NCBI GenBank assembly: GCA_963825075.1
Contig: CAWGRX010000008.1
Location: 124,001-188,000, forward strand
DNA length: 64,000 nt
Direction of reading: 5' to 3'
Source of the DNA: CAWAVN01 sp963825075
GTDB lineage: Bacteria; Planctomycetota; Planctomycetia; Planctomycetales; Planctomycetaceae
Positions 53,949-63,191 of this stretch are shown here, one piece after another. The notes beneath the pieces are model-generated. The model had not been told where the DNA came from, made no database searches, and was given only the letters and a program-made list of their open reading frames with translations. Within the stretch, counting starts at the first letter, position 1. Each line of letters opens with the position of its first letter. The translations under genes and the position numbers were made by a program.

Positions 53949-56900
53949 TCAGTCAGGCAGGTCGTCTTTGTAGTTGTATCGGCCGTAGAATTCGAGCTTG
54001 GCGTCCCCGTTGCCAGTGACGGTAATCCTTCCCACGTACCACACGGGGTGGTCCGCGCCGAGGGGATTTTGGGAACCGTTCTCGCCGGGTTTATCGCTGG
54101 CGCGAATTTGGTCGCCTTTCTTTTTCCCCGCTTGATACACGCGCACCTCGGCTGCGGATTCGCTAATTTTGAGCGGGTTCTGGTTTTTGGGATCCTGGTA
54201 GGCGTGGGCGACGATGAGGTAATCGCCGGGGTTGGGATTTTTGATGGTGATCGTCTCCGGCCCGTAGCCATTGCGGTTGTCCACGTCCAACGTCGCGGTG
54301 GGCGTTTTGCGGTTCTTGTGCCACACGTGGATTTTTTTGCCGTTCTTTTCCGTAATGTAAAGGTGCAAATCGAGGTCGGGGATGTTTTGGCCCCACAACA
54401 GCACGATCCGAATTTCTCCGGGCTTAAGGATCGGCGCGAGCACGGGTTTGATGTCCCGCCCGCCTGTCGTGGGATCGACTTCCAACGTTTCGGGATAAAA
54501 ACCGTCGCCTTCCACGTTCAGCGTGAAGGGATTCACCGGAACAGCGTTCAATTGAAACCGCCCCTCTGCATCGCTGACGGCTTCGATCCGGGAACCTTCG
54601 ATTTTGAGCTTCGCCCCCGAAACCGATTTCTCATTAAGGGCGTTGATGATCTCGCCCGCGACGTTTAAGCCGCTCGTCAATTGCGTCGCGGGGATCGTTG
54701 TCGTTTTGCCCGTTTTCAAATTGGCGGCGACGGTTTCGGTTTTGTAATTCGCGGCGAAGATGTCCAAGCTCACTTTTTGGCCGGGCAGTTTTTTGAGTTC
54801 ATACGTCCCGGTCTCATCGGTATTGGCTTGATGTTTCGTGCCGGCCAGCTTGACGGCGGCCCCTTCGATCGGACTGCCGTCGGGCGAAACGACTTTTCCG
54901 GTGGCGACGGCGGTTCCCGAGAGGCCGATGGAAACTTCGACTGGTTTTTGTCCCGGCGTCAAGGACTTGAGCGTCACGGCTTGGGACTTTGTGGGATAGG
55001 CCTTGGCCGAGGCATTCACCGTGTGTTCCCCTGCAAAGGCGTTTTCCAGGCGAAACTTGCCCTCCGCATCGGTGACGGCCGACAGGTTAAAGCCCTCGAG
55101 TCCGATAGTCGCGCCGGGGATCGGCTGGCCGGTGATTTCGTCATAGACCCGGCCGACGAGCACCGCATCCCCGCCCAGGAGAACTTTGACCTCGTTGGGC
55201 TTGGAGGGAGAGAGGGTTTGGGAAACCGTTTGCGGTTTGTAGCCGGCCGCGGTGATGTCGAACTTGATGGGCAGTGCCGGCAGTTTTTCCAAGCGGAATT
55301 GTCCTTTCGCATCGGACTTGGCGGAGATTTTGGTGCCTGCAATCGTGGCGACGGCTTCCGGGACCGGGGCATTGTTCTTGGCGGGATCGGTGACGATTCC
55401 GGTCAACACGGCGTTTCCCGAAAGTTCCCACGCCGCCGAGGTCGTGCGGCCCGAATCCAGTTTCTGCGAAAAGGTTTGACTGGGATAGCCTGTGGCCGCC
55501 ACTTCGATTTTGGCCGATCCGCTCTTGGGACCGTTGATTTCAAACTTGCCGCCGTCATCGGTTTTGCCTTTGAGTACGGTATCGAGAATTTGGATCTCAG
55601 CGTCGGCGATGGGATGTCCGGTGAGGCCGTCGCTCAATGTGCCCGCGAGTTTCGCATCACCGACGAGTTGGATTTCGACCTGAGTCTCTTCGCCGGACTT
55701 GAGGGTTTTTGTGACCGTTTCGGTTTTCAGTCCATTGGCTTTCACCGTGATCTTGGCCGACCCCGCTTTCACGCCTTCGATTTTGAACGCCCCGGCATCG
55801 TCGGTCCTGAGCGGATTGGGATACGCCTCGACCTCGACCTGGGCATTGGGCAGCGGGCGGTTGGTGGTTCCGTCGGTGACCACCCCCGCCAAGACCGCTC
55901 CGCCTTCCAATTTGACTTCGACGTTCGTTTGCTTCCCGGTTTGCAAAGCCCGGTCCAACTTGGCCGTCAGGTATCCCGCAGCCGAGACTTTCACCCGCAC
56001 GGTTCCACTGGGAATCCCCGGCAGCGAGAACCGCCCGCTGGGATCAGTTTGAGCGCTGAGCCGGGTGCCTTCAATTTGCACCGTGGCTCCGGGGATCGGT
56101 TTGTTGTCGCTTGCGCTCAGAACAGTTCCCGTCAAGATCCCCGCGCCCAACAACAGCACGCGCTCGGAACGTTCTTTGCCCTCGGCCAAGAGAATGTCCC
56201 CCCGGTGCGTGGCAAAGCCCTCGGCGGTGACTTCCAGCTCCCCTTTTCCCGCGGGGAGGTTTTTGATGACGAACCAGCCGTCGGCGTCGGCTTCCGCCGA
56301 TTGCCCCGTTCCGATCACTTCCGCCTTGGCTCCGGAAATGGGCTTTTCGTTGTTCGCTTGCAGGATTTGGCCGGCGAGAATCGCTTCGCCGATCAGTTCC
56401 AGCGTGACGGTTTCGGCTTTCTCGGCGGTCAATTTCACATCCAGGTCTTTCTCCGGAAATCCCGCCGCCGAGACGTGAATCTGCCGCCCTCCGCCCGGCA
56501 AACCTTCAATGCGAAACTCGCCTTTGTGATTGGACTTTTCCTGAAGGTCCGTGCCCACGACTTGGATGACCGCATCCTCCACCGGGACTTTTTCTCCCAT
56601 GCCGTTGATGATCCGCCCCGTGAGCGAGGCGTTTCCGTCCAGGGGAATTTTGAGGGACGTTTCCTCACCCACGGTGAGCGTTTCGGTTTGAGTTTTCGGA
56701 TGATAGCCCACGGCGGCGATTTGGATTTCAGCGGGGCCTTCCGGCAAACGCAGCAGTTGGAACTGGCCCGCTGCATCGGTCTTGGTCGTCAAATCCAAGC
56801 GGGGAATGCGAATCTCGGCACCCGCCACGGGCTGGTTATTGCCGGCCCAAAGCACGACGCCCTTGAGCACCGCCCGCGGCTGCATGAACCACCATCCGCC

Positions 56901-57554
56901 AAAACCAGCCCCCGCCATCATGAGCAACAACACCAAAGCGACCGCCAACCGCTTAACGGGATTGGGCGGAATGGGCAGCGCCGTTTTACAGTGCGGGCAT
57001 TTGCCTTTTGTCTCGGCGGAGTTCAAGAATAGAGTTCGGCAATCGTGTTTGACGCAGAGGGCAGCGGGAACGTCCGCCGAGGAGGGATCGGTGCGTTCAA
57101 AGCCCCACATCCACAGCAGCCGCCATTTGCCTTGCTCATCTTGATACTTGAAGAACGAACTATCGAGATCCGATCGGCCCGAGTTTTCCGTGAGGGCGGC
57201 GAGGTTATCCTTAAGTGTTCTATGCACCGCTTGCTCGGCCCGCGTGCGAGGCGCGGCGGCATCGAGGCGTTTTTGCAATTCCTTCAGTTCGCTCTTCAGT
57301 CCGCCTTTGAGATCCTTGGCCGTGATCGGACAAACCGCCACGCCGTCGAGCCTGGCTCCCTGTTCCGAACGGACGTACCAACTGACGACGTCGCCTCGGC
57401 GTTCGGGTTCCGCCGCCAACCGGCCCAGCCACTTGGAGACGATCCGCGCATTCGCATTGGTGCGGTCCAAGAGCGGATAGCCCGGCTCCAAGGCAACCTG
57501 CCGGAAGTCCTTGGGGGCTTTGGAAAAATCAATACAGGCAATTCGCTCAGCCAT
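53949..57554 (-). CDS. Single-pass membrane protein with ten carboxypeptidase-regulatory-like repeats and a C-terminal beta domain
   Basis: 1201 aa from the ATG at 57552-57554. The N-terminal 160 residues are soluble and predicted cytosolic (RIACIDFSKAPKDFRQVALE, SWYVRSEQGARLDGVAVCPI). A zinc-ribbon-like CVKHDC ... GKCPHCKTALP precedes one membrane helix (RLAVALVLLLMMAGAGFGGW, about 205-228). Ten tandem CarboxypepD_reg-like beta-sandwich repeats follow, each about 80 residues and starting like GVVLWAGNNQPVAGAEIRIP or GRVYDEITGQPIPGATIGLE. The C-terminal 170 residues have LLWGQNIPDLDLHLYITEK and ITIKNPNPGDYLIVAHAYQD, like DUF2135/YfaP-type domains. It looks like a long periplasmic stalk tethered to a cytosolic head. 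No family name is known to me for the whole architecture. Confidence 0.78.
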   Translation of the reverse strand: MAERIACIDFSKAPKDFRQVALEPGYPLLDRTNANARIVSKWLGRLAAEPERRGDVVSWYVRSEQGARLDGVAVCPITAKDLKGGLKSELKELQKRLDAAAPRTRAEQAVHRTLKDNLAALTENSGRSDLDSSFFKYQDEQGKWRLLWMWGFERTDPSSADVPAALCVKHDCRTLFLNSAETKGKCPHCKTALPIPPNPVKRLAVALVLLLMMAGAGFGGWWFMQPRAVLKGVVLWAGNNQPVAGAEIRIPRLDLTTKTDAAGQFQLLRLPEGPAEIQIAAVGYHPKTQTETLTVGEETSLKIPLDGNASLTGRIINGMGEKVPVEDAVIQVVGTDLQEKSNHKGEFRIEGLPGGGRQIHVSAAGFPEKDLDVKLTAEKAETVTLELIGEAILAGQILQANNEKPISGAKAEVIGTGQSAEADADGWFVIKNLPAGKGELEVTAEGFATHRGDILLAEGKERSERVLLLGAGILTGTVLSASDNKPIPGATVQIEGTRLSAQTDPSGRFSLPGIPSGTVRVKVSAAGYLTAKLDRALQTGKQTNVEVKLEGGAVLAGVVTDGTTNRPLPNAQVEVEAYPNPLRTDDAGAFKIEGVKAGSAKITVKANGLKTETVTKTLKSGEETQVEIQLVGDAKLAGTLSDGLTGHPIADAEIQILDTVLKGKTDDGGKFEINGPKSGSAKIEVAATGYPSQTFSQKLDSGRTTSAAWELSGNAVLTGIVTDPAKNNAPVPEAVATIAGTKISAKSDAKGQFRLEKLPALPIKFDITAAGYKPQTVSQTLSPSKPNEVKVLLGGDAVLVGRVYDEITGQPIPGATIGLEGFNLSAVTDAEGKFRLENAFAGEHTVNASAKAYPTKSQAVTLKSLTPGQKPVEVSIGLSGTAVATGKVVSPDGSPIEGAAVKLAGTKHQANTDETGTYELKKLPGQKVSLDIFAANYKTETVAANLKTGKTTTIPATQLTSGLNVAGEIINALNEKSVSGAKLKIEGSRIEAVSDAEGRFQLNAVPVNPFTLNVEGDGFYPETLEVDPTTGGRDIKPVLAPILKPGEIRIVLLWGQNIPDLDLHLYITEKNGKKIHVWHKNRKTPTATLDVDNRNGYGPETITIKNPNPGDYLIVAHAYQDPKNQNPLKISESAAEVRVYQAGKKKGDQIRASDKPGENGSQNPLGADHPVWYVGRITVTGNGDAKLEFYGRYNYKDDLPD

Positions 57555-58241
57555 TCGTCCCACACCTCGTCTTAAACGTCCCGAAAATCCGGCTGGTATT
57601 TGAGTTAGTGGAACTCATCACCACCACGCGCACGGGAAACTAGGTCAATAGAGCATCACTTCGGCCGACAATCCGGGATTTAACCTTCCCAGTATGAGTG
57701 CTTCACGAAAGTAGGTGGTGTTGTCGGTTGCTCTCTTGCTCATGCTGAAGTTTCAAGTAGACATCTGGATTTCAGCCGCGAAGCGGTGCCAGCATATAGC
57801 TGCCGGCGTAAGCCGGCAGATCCCGAATCTTAAAAAAGCAAAGCCGCGAAGCGGCGATAGCAGCCTCGAATTCCTGGAGGGAGCCGCTGAGCAAAGGATT
57901 GCTGTCGCCGCTTCGCGGCTCTCGATCTTTTGTCGAATTGAGTCTGCTGCGGGCTTACGCCCGCAGCTAAATGCTGCCGCCGCTTCGCGGCTGAAGAAAA
58001 ATCCACCTCGTCTCGTGAAACCCTCCTGTCGCGATCTCGTAATTCTTTCAAGAAAAAAACCATCTTTTACTCTAACAAAAACCCGCGGCCCCGTCTGGTA
58101 CAAAAGCCTCGACCACAACGCATGTTCCCCACAAATTCCCTCCCTGCCGATTGTATCGACGAGATGCTTGCGATGGCCGGGCCAGCGGTCATAATAGGGA
58201 CACTGATCGATCGATTCGAAAACCCGTTCCGGAGCCTCGCC
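57555..58241. other. Divergent intergenic region dominated by a long nested palindrome
   Basis: 687 bases between two divergent giant genes. The central third is the nested inverted repeat 57772-57994. Short open frames across it are products of the repeat and not genes. The segment 58000-58240 may contain the rightward promoter. Confidence 0.45.
57772..57994. repeat. Long nested inverted repeat built on GCCGCGAAGCGGC units
   Basis: Outer arms TCAGCCGCGAAGCGGTGCCA and GCCGCCGCTTCGCGGCTGA with AGCATATAGCTGC / GCAGCTAAATGCT; a GCCGGCGTAAGCCGGCAG palindrome pairs partly with GCGGGCTTACGCCCGC; inner arms GCCGCGAAGCGGCGATAGCA and TGCTGTCGCCGCTTCGCGGC. Together they could fold into a hairpin of over 200 bases. 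Four copies of the CCGCGAAGCGG core are present. Confidence 0.7.
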
Positions 58242-61200
58242 ATGTCGCTGTCCACCGCATTTCGCTTGAGAACATTGTTCGCAGTCGTGCTCTTAGCGTT
58301 CTATGGGGGTCAAGCCTCGCCTTTGCGGGCAAACTCCGCTTCCCAAGCCCAAGAGATCATCGAGGCCGCCGGCGTCAAAGGCGGGTTCATTGTGCACCTC
58401 GGCTGCGGCGACGGCGAATTGACGAAGGCCCTCCAAGTCAACGAGCGATACCAGGTCCACGGTTTGGACCGGAATCCCGCGAAAGTGGCCGAGGCCCGCA
58501 AATCCCTCCGGCAAGAAGGTGTTTACGGACCGATTGCCGTGGATCGCTGGGAAGGCAATCGACTGCCCTATATCGATCAGTTGGTCAACCTCGTCGTGGC
58601 GGAAGATCTGGATGGGGTCTCGATGGACGAAGTCATGCGGGTGCTCGCACCCAGGGGCGTGGCTTATATCAAAACCGGCGGCGAGTGGAAGAAGACCGTC
58701 AAACCCTGGCCGGTGAATATCGACGAGTGGACCCATTACCTCCACGACTCCGGCGGCAACGCGGTCGCTCACGATGAAGTCGTCGGTCCGCCCCGGCATT
58801 TGCAATGGCTGGGCAATCCGCGTTGGTCCCGGCATCACGACCGCATGGCCAGCATGAGCGCCCTGGTCTCCGCCAAGGGCCGGATTTTCTACGTGATGGA
58901 TGAAGGCTCCCGCGTCTCGATCGAACTGCCGCCCAAGTGGACCCTCATCGCCCGCGATGCCTTCAACGGCGTGATCCTCTGGAAACGGCCGCTCAAAGAC
59001 TGGCACAGCCATTTGTATCCGCTCAAAAGCGGCCCCACGCAGCTCGCCCGCCGGCTGGTCGCTTCGGGGGACAAGGTTTATATCACCTTGGGCTTGGAAG
59101 AGCCGACTTCGGTGCTCGATGCCGCGACCGGCGAGGTCATCGAGACCTACAAACAAACCGGCACCACCGAGGAGTTCATCGAATCGAACGGCGATTTGTT
59201 CTGCCTCGTGAATCACGAGAAAAACGAACTCGCCGACTTCCGGCCGGAGTTTAACGTGGGCGATCAGAAGCGAGTCCGCGAAGGCAAGGAATTCCATTGG
59301 AACGAAAAGCCCCGCGAGATCGTCGCGGTCAATTCCGATTCTGGCAAAACCCTGTGGACCAAGAAAACCATCATGGCTCCGCTCACGTTGACCGCCGACG
59401 GAAAGCACGTCATCTTTCACGATGGGGAAAAGATCGTGTGCCTGGACCGCAAGACCGGCAAAGAACTCTGGTCGTCCTCGCCCGTCAAGCACAAGCCCGA
59501 CGTGACCACCAACTTCGGCCCCCGGCTGATCCTTTATAAAAACGTCGTGCTGTTCGCCGGCGGCGACGGGAACATGCATGCGTACTCCTCCAAGAACGGC
59601 GAAAAAGTTTGGACCGCTCCCCACGGCCAATCGGGCTATCAATCGCCGGAAGACTTGATGGTCGCCGGCGGCCTGGTGTGGAACGCCCCCACCACGCGGA
59701 CCAACGACACCGGCATCCTCACCGGCCGAAATCCGCTCACCGGGGAAGTCAAAGTCGAGTTCCCGCCCGATGAAAACACCTACTGGTTCCATCATCGCTG
59801 CTATATCGCGAAGGCCACGGACAAATTCTTCATGCCCTCGCGAACGGGCGTGGAGTTCGTCAATCTCGAAAAGAAGGATTGGGAAATCCACCATTGGGTG
59901 CGGGGCGGGTGCTTGTACGGCGTGATGCCCGCCAACGGCCTGCTCTATACGCCGCCACACGATTGCTTCTGCTATCCCGAAGCCAAGCTGTTCGGTTTTA
60001 ACGCCCTGGCCCCGGCATCGCCCAGCCGCGATTTGCCGAAAGACATCTCCGACGAAAACCGCCTCGAAAAAGGCCCGGCCTATAGCGAGGAAATCGCCGC
60101 GTCGAAACCGAAGGGCAGCGATTGGCCCACGTATCGGCACGACATCACCCGCAGCGGGCGTTCTCCGAGCGAAGTTTCCGCCGACCTCAAACCCGGTTGG
60201 AAAACCAAGATCGGCGGCCGGTTGAGCGCGGTGACCATCGCCGACGGCAAACTCTATGTCGCCCAAGTCGATGCCCACACCATGCACGCCCTCGACGAAA
60301 AAACCGGCAAGGAACTTTGGCAGTACACCGCGGGCGGGCGGATCGATTCGCCTCCCACCATTTACGAAGGCCGGGCGCTGTTCGGTTCGGCCGACGGCTG
60401 GGTGTATTGCCTGCGGGCGGACAATGGCCAATTGATCTGGCGGTTCCGCGGCGCTCCCCAAGACCGCCGAATGATGGCTTTTGAGCAACTCGAATCGGTG
60501 TGGCCTGTCCACGGCAACATTTTGGTGCGGGACGCCATCGCCTGGTTCGTCGCGGGTCGATCGAACTACCTGGATAGCGGTTTGAGACTGTATCGCCTCA
60601 ACCCCAAGACCGGGGAGAAACTGACGGAAGTCGTCATCGACGAACGCGATCCCGAAACCGGCGAGAACATCCAGAAACGCCTGCAAACCCTGCAAATGCC
60701 CACGGGACTTGCCGACATTCTCTCCGGCGACGACAAGCACGTTTACATGCGGTCGCAGCGGTTTGACTTAAATGGGAAACGCGAAGACCTCGGCCCGCAC
60801 TCCGGCAACACCGCCATTCAAGGCGGAACGCAGCGCGGCGAAGGCGTGCACCTCTTCTCGCCCACCGGCTTTATGGATGACACCTACTTCCATCGTTCCT
60901 ACTGGGTTTACGGCCGGAGTTTTGCCGGCGGACACAACGGCTACTATCAAGCCGGGAAGTTCGCCCCCGCCGGCCGGCTGTTGGCCTTTGATGAATCGTC
61001 GGTGTATGGCTTCGGCCGCAAGCCGGAATATCTGAAGTGGACGACGACACTCGAGCACCAACTCTTCGCCACCAGCAAAGTTCCGCCCGAAGTCCCCGAA
61101 AGCACGCCCGCTTCCCGCCGAGGAGGAGGTCGAGCCGCGGGAGCTTCGAGCACCACGGCCGTCCGCATCAAAAACTCGCCCAGCCTCGACCCCACGAACA

Positions 61201-62177
61201 AGCCGCTCACTGTCGAAGCTTGGGTGAAGTCCGAAAAGCCGAACGGCGTCGTCCTGGCCCGCGGCGGTCCGCAAAATGGATATGCCCTGTTGTTCCAACG
61301 CGGAAAACCGCAGTTCATCCTGCGAACCGGCGGCGACAAACTCTTCACCGCCGCCGCCGAAAAACGACACGTCAATAACTGGGTGCATCTTGTCGGCACG
61401 CTCGGCGAAGACAAGACCCTTAAACTTTATGTGGATGGAAAACTCGCCGGCAGCACACAGGTGACCGGTCTGATCTCCGCCGAGCCGAAGCAGGCCACGG
61501 AAATCGGGGCCGACGAAGGCGGAGCGGTGGGCGAATATCAAAGCCCGCTCCCGTTCGCGGGCGTGATCGACGAAGTCCGCATCTATCACACGGCCCTCTC
61601 GGCCGCCGACGTGAGTCAGCGGTTCGCCAAGCCGGACGTGCCCGTGCAAACGGAGTCCCTGGTGTTGGCGTGCTCCTTCGACAAAGGCCGGGCCGTAGAC
61701 GGTTCGGGCCAAAAGAACAACGGCATCATCGCCGGGGCCACCGCCGTGGAAGGCAAAATCGCCCAGGGCCTTAAATTCAACGGCCAAGCCCGCCGGGGAG
61801 GTGGCGGAAATCAGTTCGCCGGCAGCCTCGTCGTCCGTTCGTGGAACCGCGACGTTCCGCTGATGGTACAAGCCATTGCGCTCGCGGACAAGACCTTGTT
61901 CGTGGCAGGACCGCCGGATGTCTTGGATGAAGAAGCCGCGTTCGAGCGGCTTCGCATCGGCGACCCGCGGATTCAAAAAGCCCTTTCCGAACAGAACGCC
62001 TCGCTCAGCGGCGAGCGCGGCTGCCTGCTCTTGGCCGTCTCCACCAGCGACGGCAAAACCCTCAAAGAAACGAAACTCGACGCGCTCCCAGTCTGGGACG
62101 GCCTCGCCGTCGCCAACGGCCGGCTGTATGTTGCCAACACCGAGGGCGAAGTCGTCTGCCTGATGCCCGGCGAGTAA
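58242..62177 (+). CDS. Secreted fusion: SAM-methyltransferase-like domain + PQQ beta-propeller + LamG domain
   Basis: 1311 aa from the ATG at 58242, with GGAG upstream; signal peptide TAFRLRTLFAVVLLAFYGGQ with cleavage near ANSAS. Residues about 35-150 look like a class I methyltransferase (GGFIVHLGCGDGELTKALQV, VHGLDRNPAKVAEARK, APRGVAYIKTGGEW). Two stretches of PQQ/quinoprotein-like propeller blades follow (LDAATGEVIETYKQTG, VCLDRKTGKELWSSSPVK, HALDEKTGKELWQYTAGGRI, YCLRADNGQLIWRFRGAPQD). Residues about 970-1130 form a concanavalin/LamG domain (LTVEAWVKSEKPNGVVLARG, NNWVHLVGTLGEDKTLKLYV). The end returns to propeller-like sequence (WDGLAVANGRLYVANTEGEV). An exported SAM-fold is unexpected, since SAM is cytosolic, so the first domain may bind another ligand. 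Role unknown. Confidence 0.82.
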   Translation: MSLSTAFRLRTLFAVVLLAFYGGQASPLRANSASQAQEIIEAAGVKGGFIVHLGCGDGELTKALQVNERYQVHGLDRNPAKVAEARKSLRQEGVYGPIAVDRWEGNRLPYIDQLVNLVVAEDLDGVSMDEVMRVLAPRGVAYIKTGGEWKKTVKPWPVNIDEWTHYLHDSGGNAVAHDEVVGPPRHLQWLGNPRWSRHHDRMASMSALVSAKGRIFYVMDEGSRVSIELPPKWTLIARDAFNGVILWKRPLKDWHSHLYPLKSGPTQLARRLVASGDKVYITLGLEEPTSVLDAATGEVIETYKQTGTTEEFIESNGDLFCLVNHEKNELADFRPEFNVGDQKRVREGKEFHWNEKPREIVAVNSDSGKTLWTKKTIMAPLTLTADGKHVIFHDGEKIVCLDRKTGKELWSSSPVKHKPDVTTNFGPRLILYKNVVLFAGGDGNMHAYSSKNGEKVWTAPHGQSGYQSPEDLMVAGGLVWNAPTTRTNDTGILTGRNPLTGEVKVEFPPDENTYWFHHRCYIAKATDKFFMPSRTGVEFVNLEKKDWEIHHWVRGGCLYGVMPANGLLYTPPHDCFCYPEAKLFGFNALAPASPSRDLPKDISDENRLEKGPAYSEEIAASKPKGSDWPTYRHDITRSGRSPSEVSADLKPGWKTKIGGRLSAVTIADGKLYVAQVDAHTMHALDEKTGKELWQYTAGGRIDSPPTIYEGRALFGSADGWVYCLRADNGQLIWRFRGAPQDRRMMAFEQLESVWPVHGNILVRDAIAWFVAGRSNYLDSGLRLYRLNPKTGEKLTEVVIDERDPETGENIQKRLQTLQMPTGLADILSGDDKHVYMRSQRFDLNGKREDLGPHSGNTAIQGGTQRGEGVHLFSPTGFMDDTYFHRSYWVYGRSFAGGHNGYYQAGKFAPAGRLLAFDESSVYGFGRKPEYLKWTTTLEHQLFATSKVPPEVPESTPASRRGGGRAAGASSTTAVRIKNSPSLDPTNKPLTVEAWVKSEKPNGVVLARGGPQNGYALLFQRGKPQFILRTGGDKLFTAAAEKRHVNNWVHLVGTLGEDKTLKLYVDGKLAGSTQVTGLISAEPKQATEIGADEGGAVGEYQSPLPFAGVIDEVRIYHTALSAADVSQRFAKPDVPVQTESLVLACSFDKGRAVDGSGQKNNGIIAGATAVEGKIAQGLKFNGQARRGGGGNQFAGSLVVRSWNRDVPLMVQAIALADKTLFVAGPPDVLDEEAAFERLRIGDPRIQKALSEQNASLSGERGCLLLAVSTSDGKTLKETKLDALPVWDGLAVANGRLYVANTEGEVVCLMPGE

Positions 62178-62194
62178 GGCGGTTTTCTGAAAAG

Positions 62195-63133
62195 CTATTC
62201 CAACCTGGGCTGGCGGGCCAACAGTTTCATCCCGCCAGCCAGGTGCGGAAGCCGGTAGAGTGCCCGGAACCAAAATCCGGGCTTTTTCCACTCTAGCCCG
62301 CCTCCTTCGCCCATCCAGTTGTTATAGAGCACCAGCCGGCGATACCTCCGCTCCCACCGCCGAACGTGCTCTTCCGGAAACCACTGGCTAAATGGTTCCG
62401 CTCGCATCAGCCGCGCGGTCCGTCCTATCAGCGAGAGCGTTTTCTCGTTGTCATATCGTGACGCCGCGCTGAAGCTAGTGTCCAATCGTCTCCAAAGTGC
62501 GAGTTTCTTCGGCACATAACACATGCCGTATTTGAGGGCGATGGCCCGCGCGGAAAACGTATCGCCCCACGAACCCAGTTCTTGCCGATACCAGCCCATT
62601 TCCTTGAGCGCATCCCGCCGATAGACCGTGGCCGTGCACAACGAATGCGCAGGCGATTCCCGCTCCAGATAGTCCTTGAGAACCACAGCCGGCGAGGCAT
62701 AAAGCGGTTCCTGCCAGCGGCGAATTTGCATCACGCCAAGCTCCCGCCCTTCCGCATCGCCGATGACGAACTGCGTTGAGATTAAACCCGCTTCAGGGTA
62801 ATTAACCGCCATTTCCATCGCGCGCTTGAGAAACTCCGGAAACCGCACATCATCCACAGCCCCGGCATATACATAATCTCCCGTCGAAGCTTCAAACAAC
62901 CGCCGATGCGCCTCGTTCACACCGAGATTCTTCGGGTTGTAGATGGGCCGAATCAGCGAAGACTTCTTCGCATACTCTTCAATGATAGATCGGCTATCAT
63001 CCGTCGAGGCATCATCCATGATAAGAAATTCATCCGGAGGACGAGATTGCCCTAGAATCTGCTCAATCGCCTGCGGAAGATATTCCGCGTGGTTATAGTT
63101 CGGCATCACGACAGACAGGGTTGGAGCCGGCAT
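62195..63133 (-). CDS. Family 2 glycosyltransferase
   Basis: 312 aa, GT-A fold. N-terminal LSVVMPNYNHAEYLPQAIEQ and the first Asp pair in FLIMDDASTDDSRSI bind the nucleotide sugar; the DxD equivalent is in YVYAGAVDDVRFPEFL. Later, GSWGDTFSARAIALKYG and a basic amphipathic tail (RWERRYRRLVLYNNW, GFWFRALYRLP) suggest membrane association. It should add a sugar to a polysaccharide or lipid-linked glycan on the cytosolic face of the membrane. It lies in a minus-strand group with a methyltransferase and an epimerase, suggesting an exopolysaccharide or glycan locus that continues to the right. Confidence 0.88.
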   Translation of the reverse strand: MPAPTLSVVMPNYNHAEYLPQAIEQILGQSRPPDEFLIMDDASTDDSRSIIEEYAKKSSLIRPIYNPKNLGVNEAHRRLFEASTGDYVYAGAVDDVRFPEFLKRAMEMAVNYPEAGLISTQFVIGDAEGRELGVMQIRRWQEPLYASPAVVLKDYLERESPAHSLCTATVYRRDALKEMGWYRQELGSWGDTFSARAIALKYGMCYVPKKLALWRRLDTSFSAASRYDNEKTLSLIGRTARLMRAEPFSQWFPEEHVRRWERRYRRLVLYNNWMGEGGGLEWKKPGFWFRALYRLPHLAGGMKLLARQPRLE

Positions 63134-63191
63134 TGTTCTATCAGCGGAAAGAATGAAAAGTTATCAGCAGAGCTTATACGACTCTTTGGCA

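Noticed and set aside
54681..57032. 783-residue open frame on the plus strand
   Set aside because: Antisense to the ten-repeat membrane protein; its apparent repeats mirror the repeats of the true gene.
57772..57994. CRISPR array
   Set aside because: The repeated units are in alternating orientation with unequal spacing and no unique spacers of constant length. No cas gene is near.
57715..58194. 159-residue open frame on the plus strand
   Set aside because: It runs through the nested palindrome and codes repeat-derived peptides; no signal or domain.
58293..60740. 815-residue open frame on the minus strand
   Set aside because: It is antisense to the PQQ/LamG fusion gene, which has clear domains. 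The antisense frame is open only because of codon bias in GC-rich DNA and shows no family motif.
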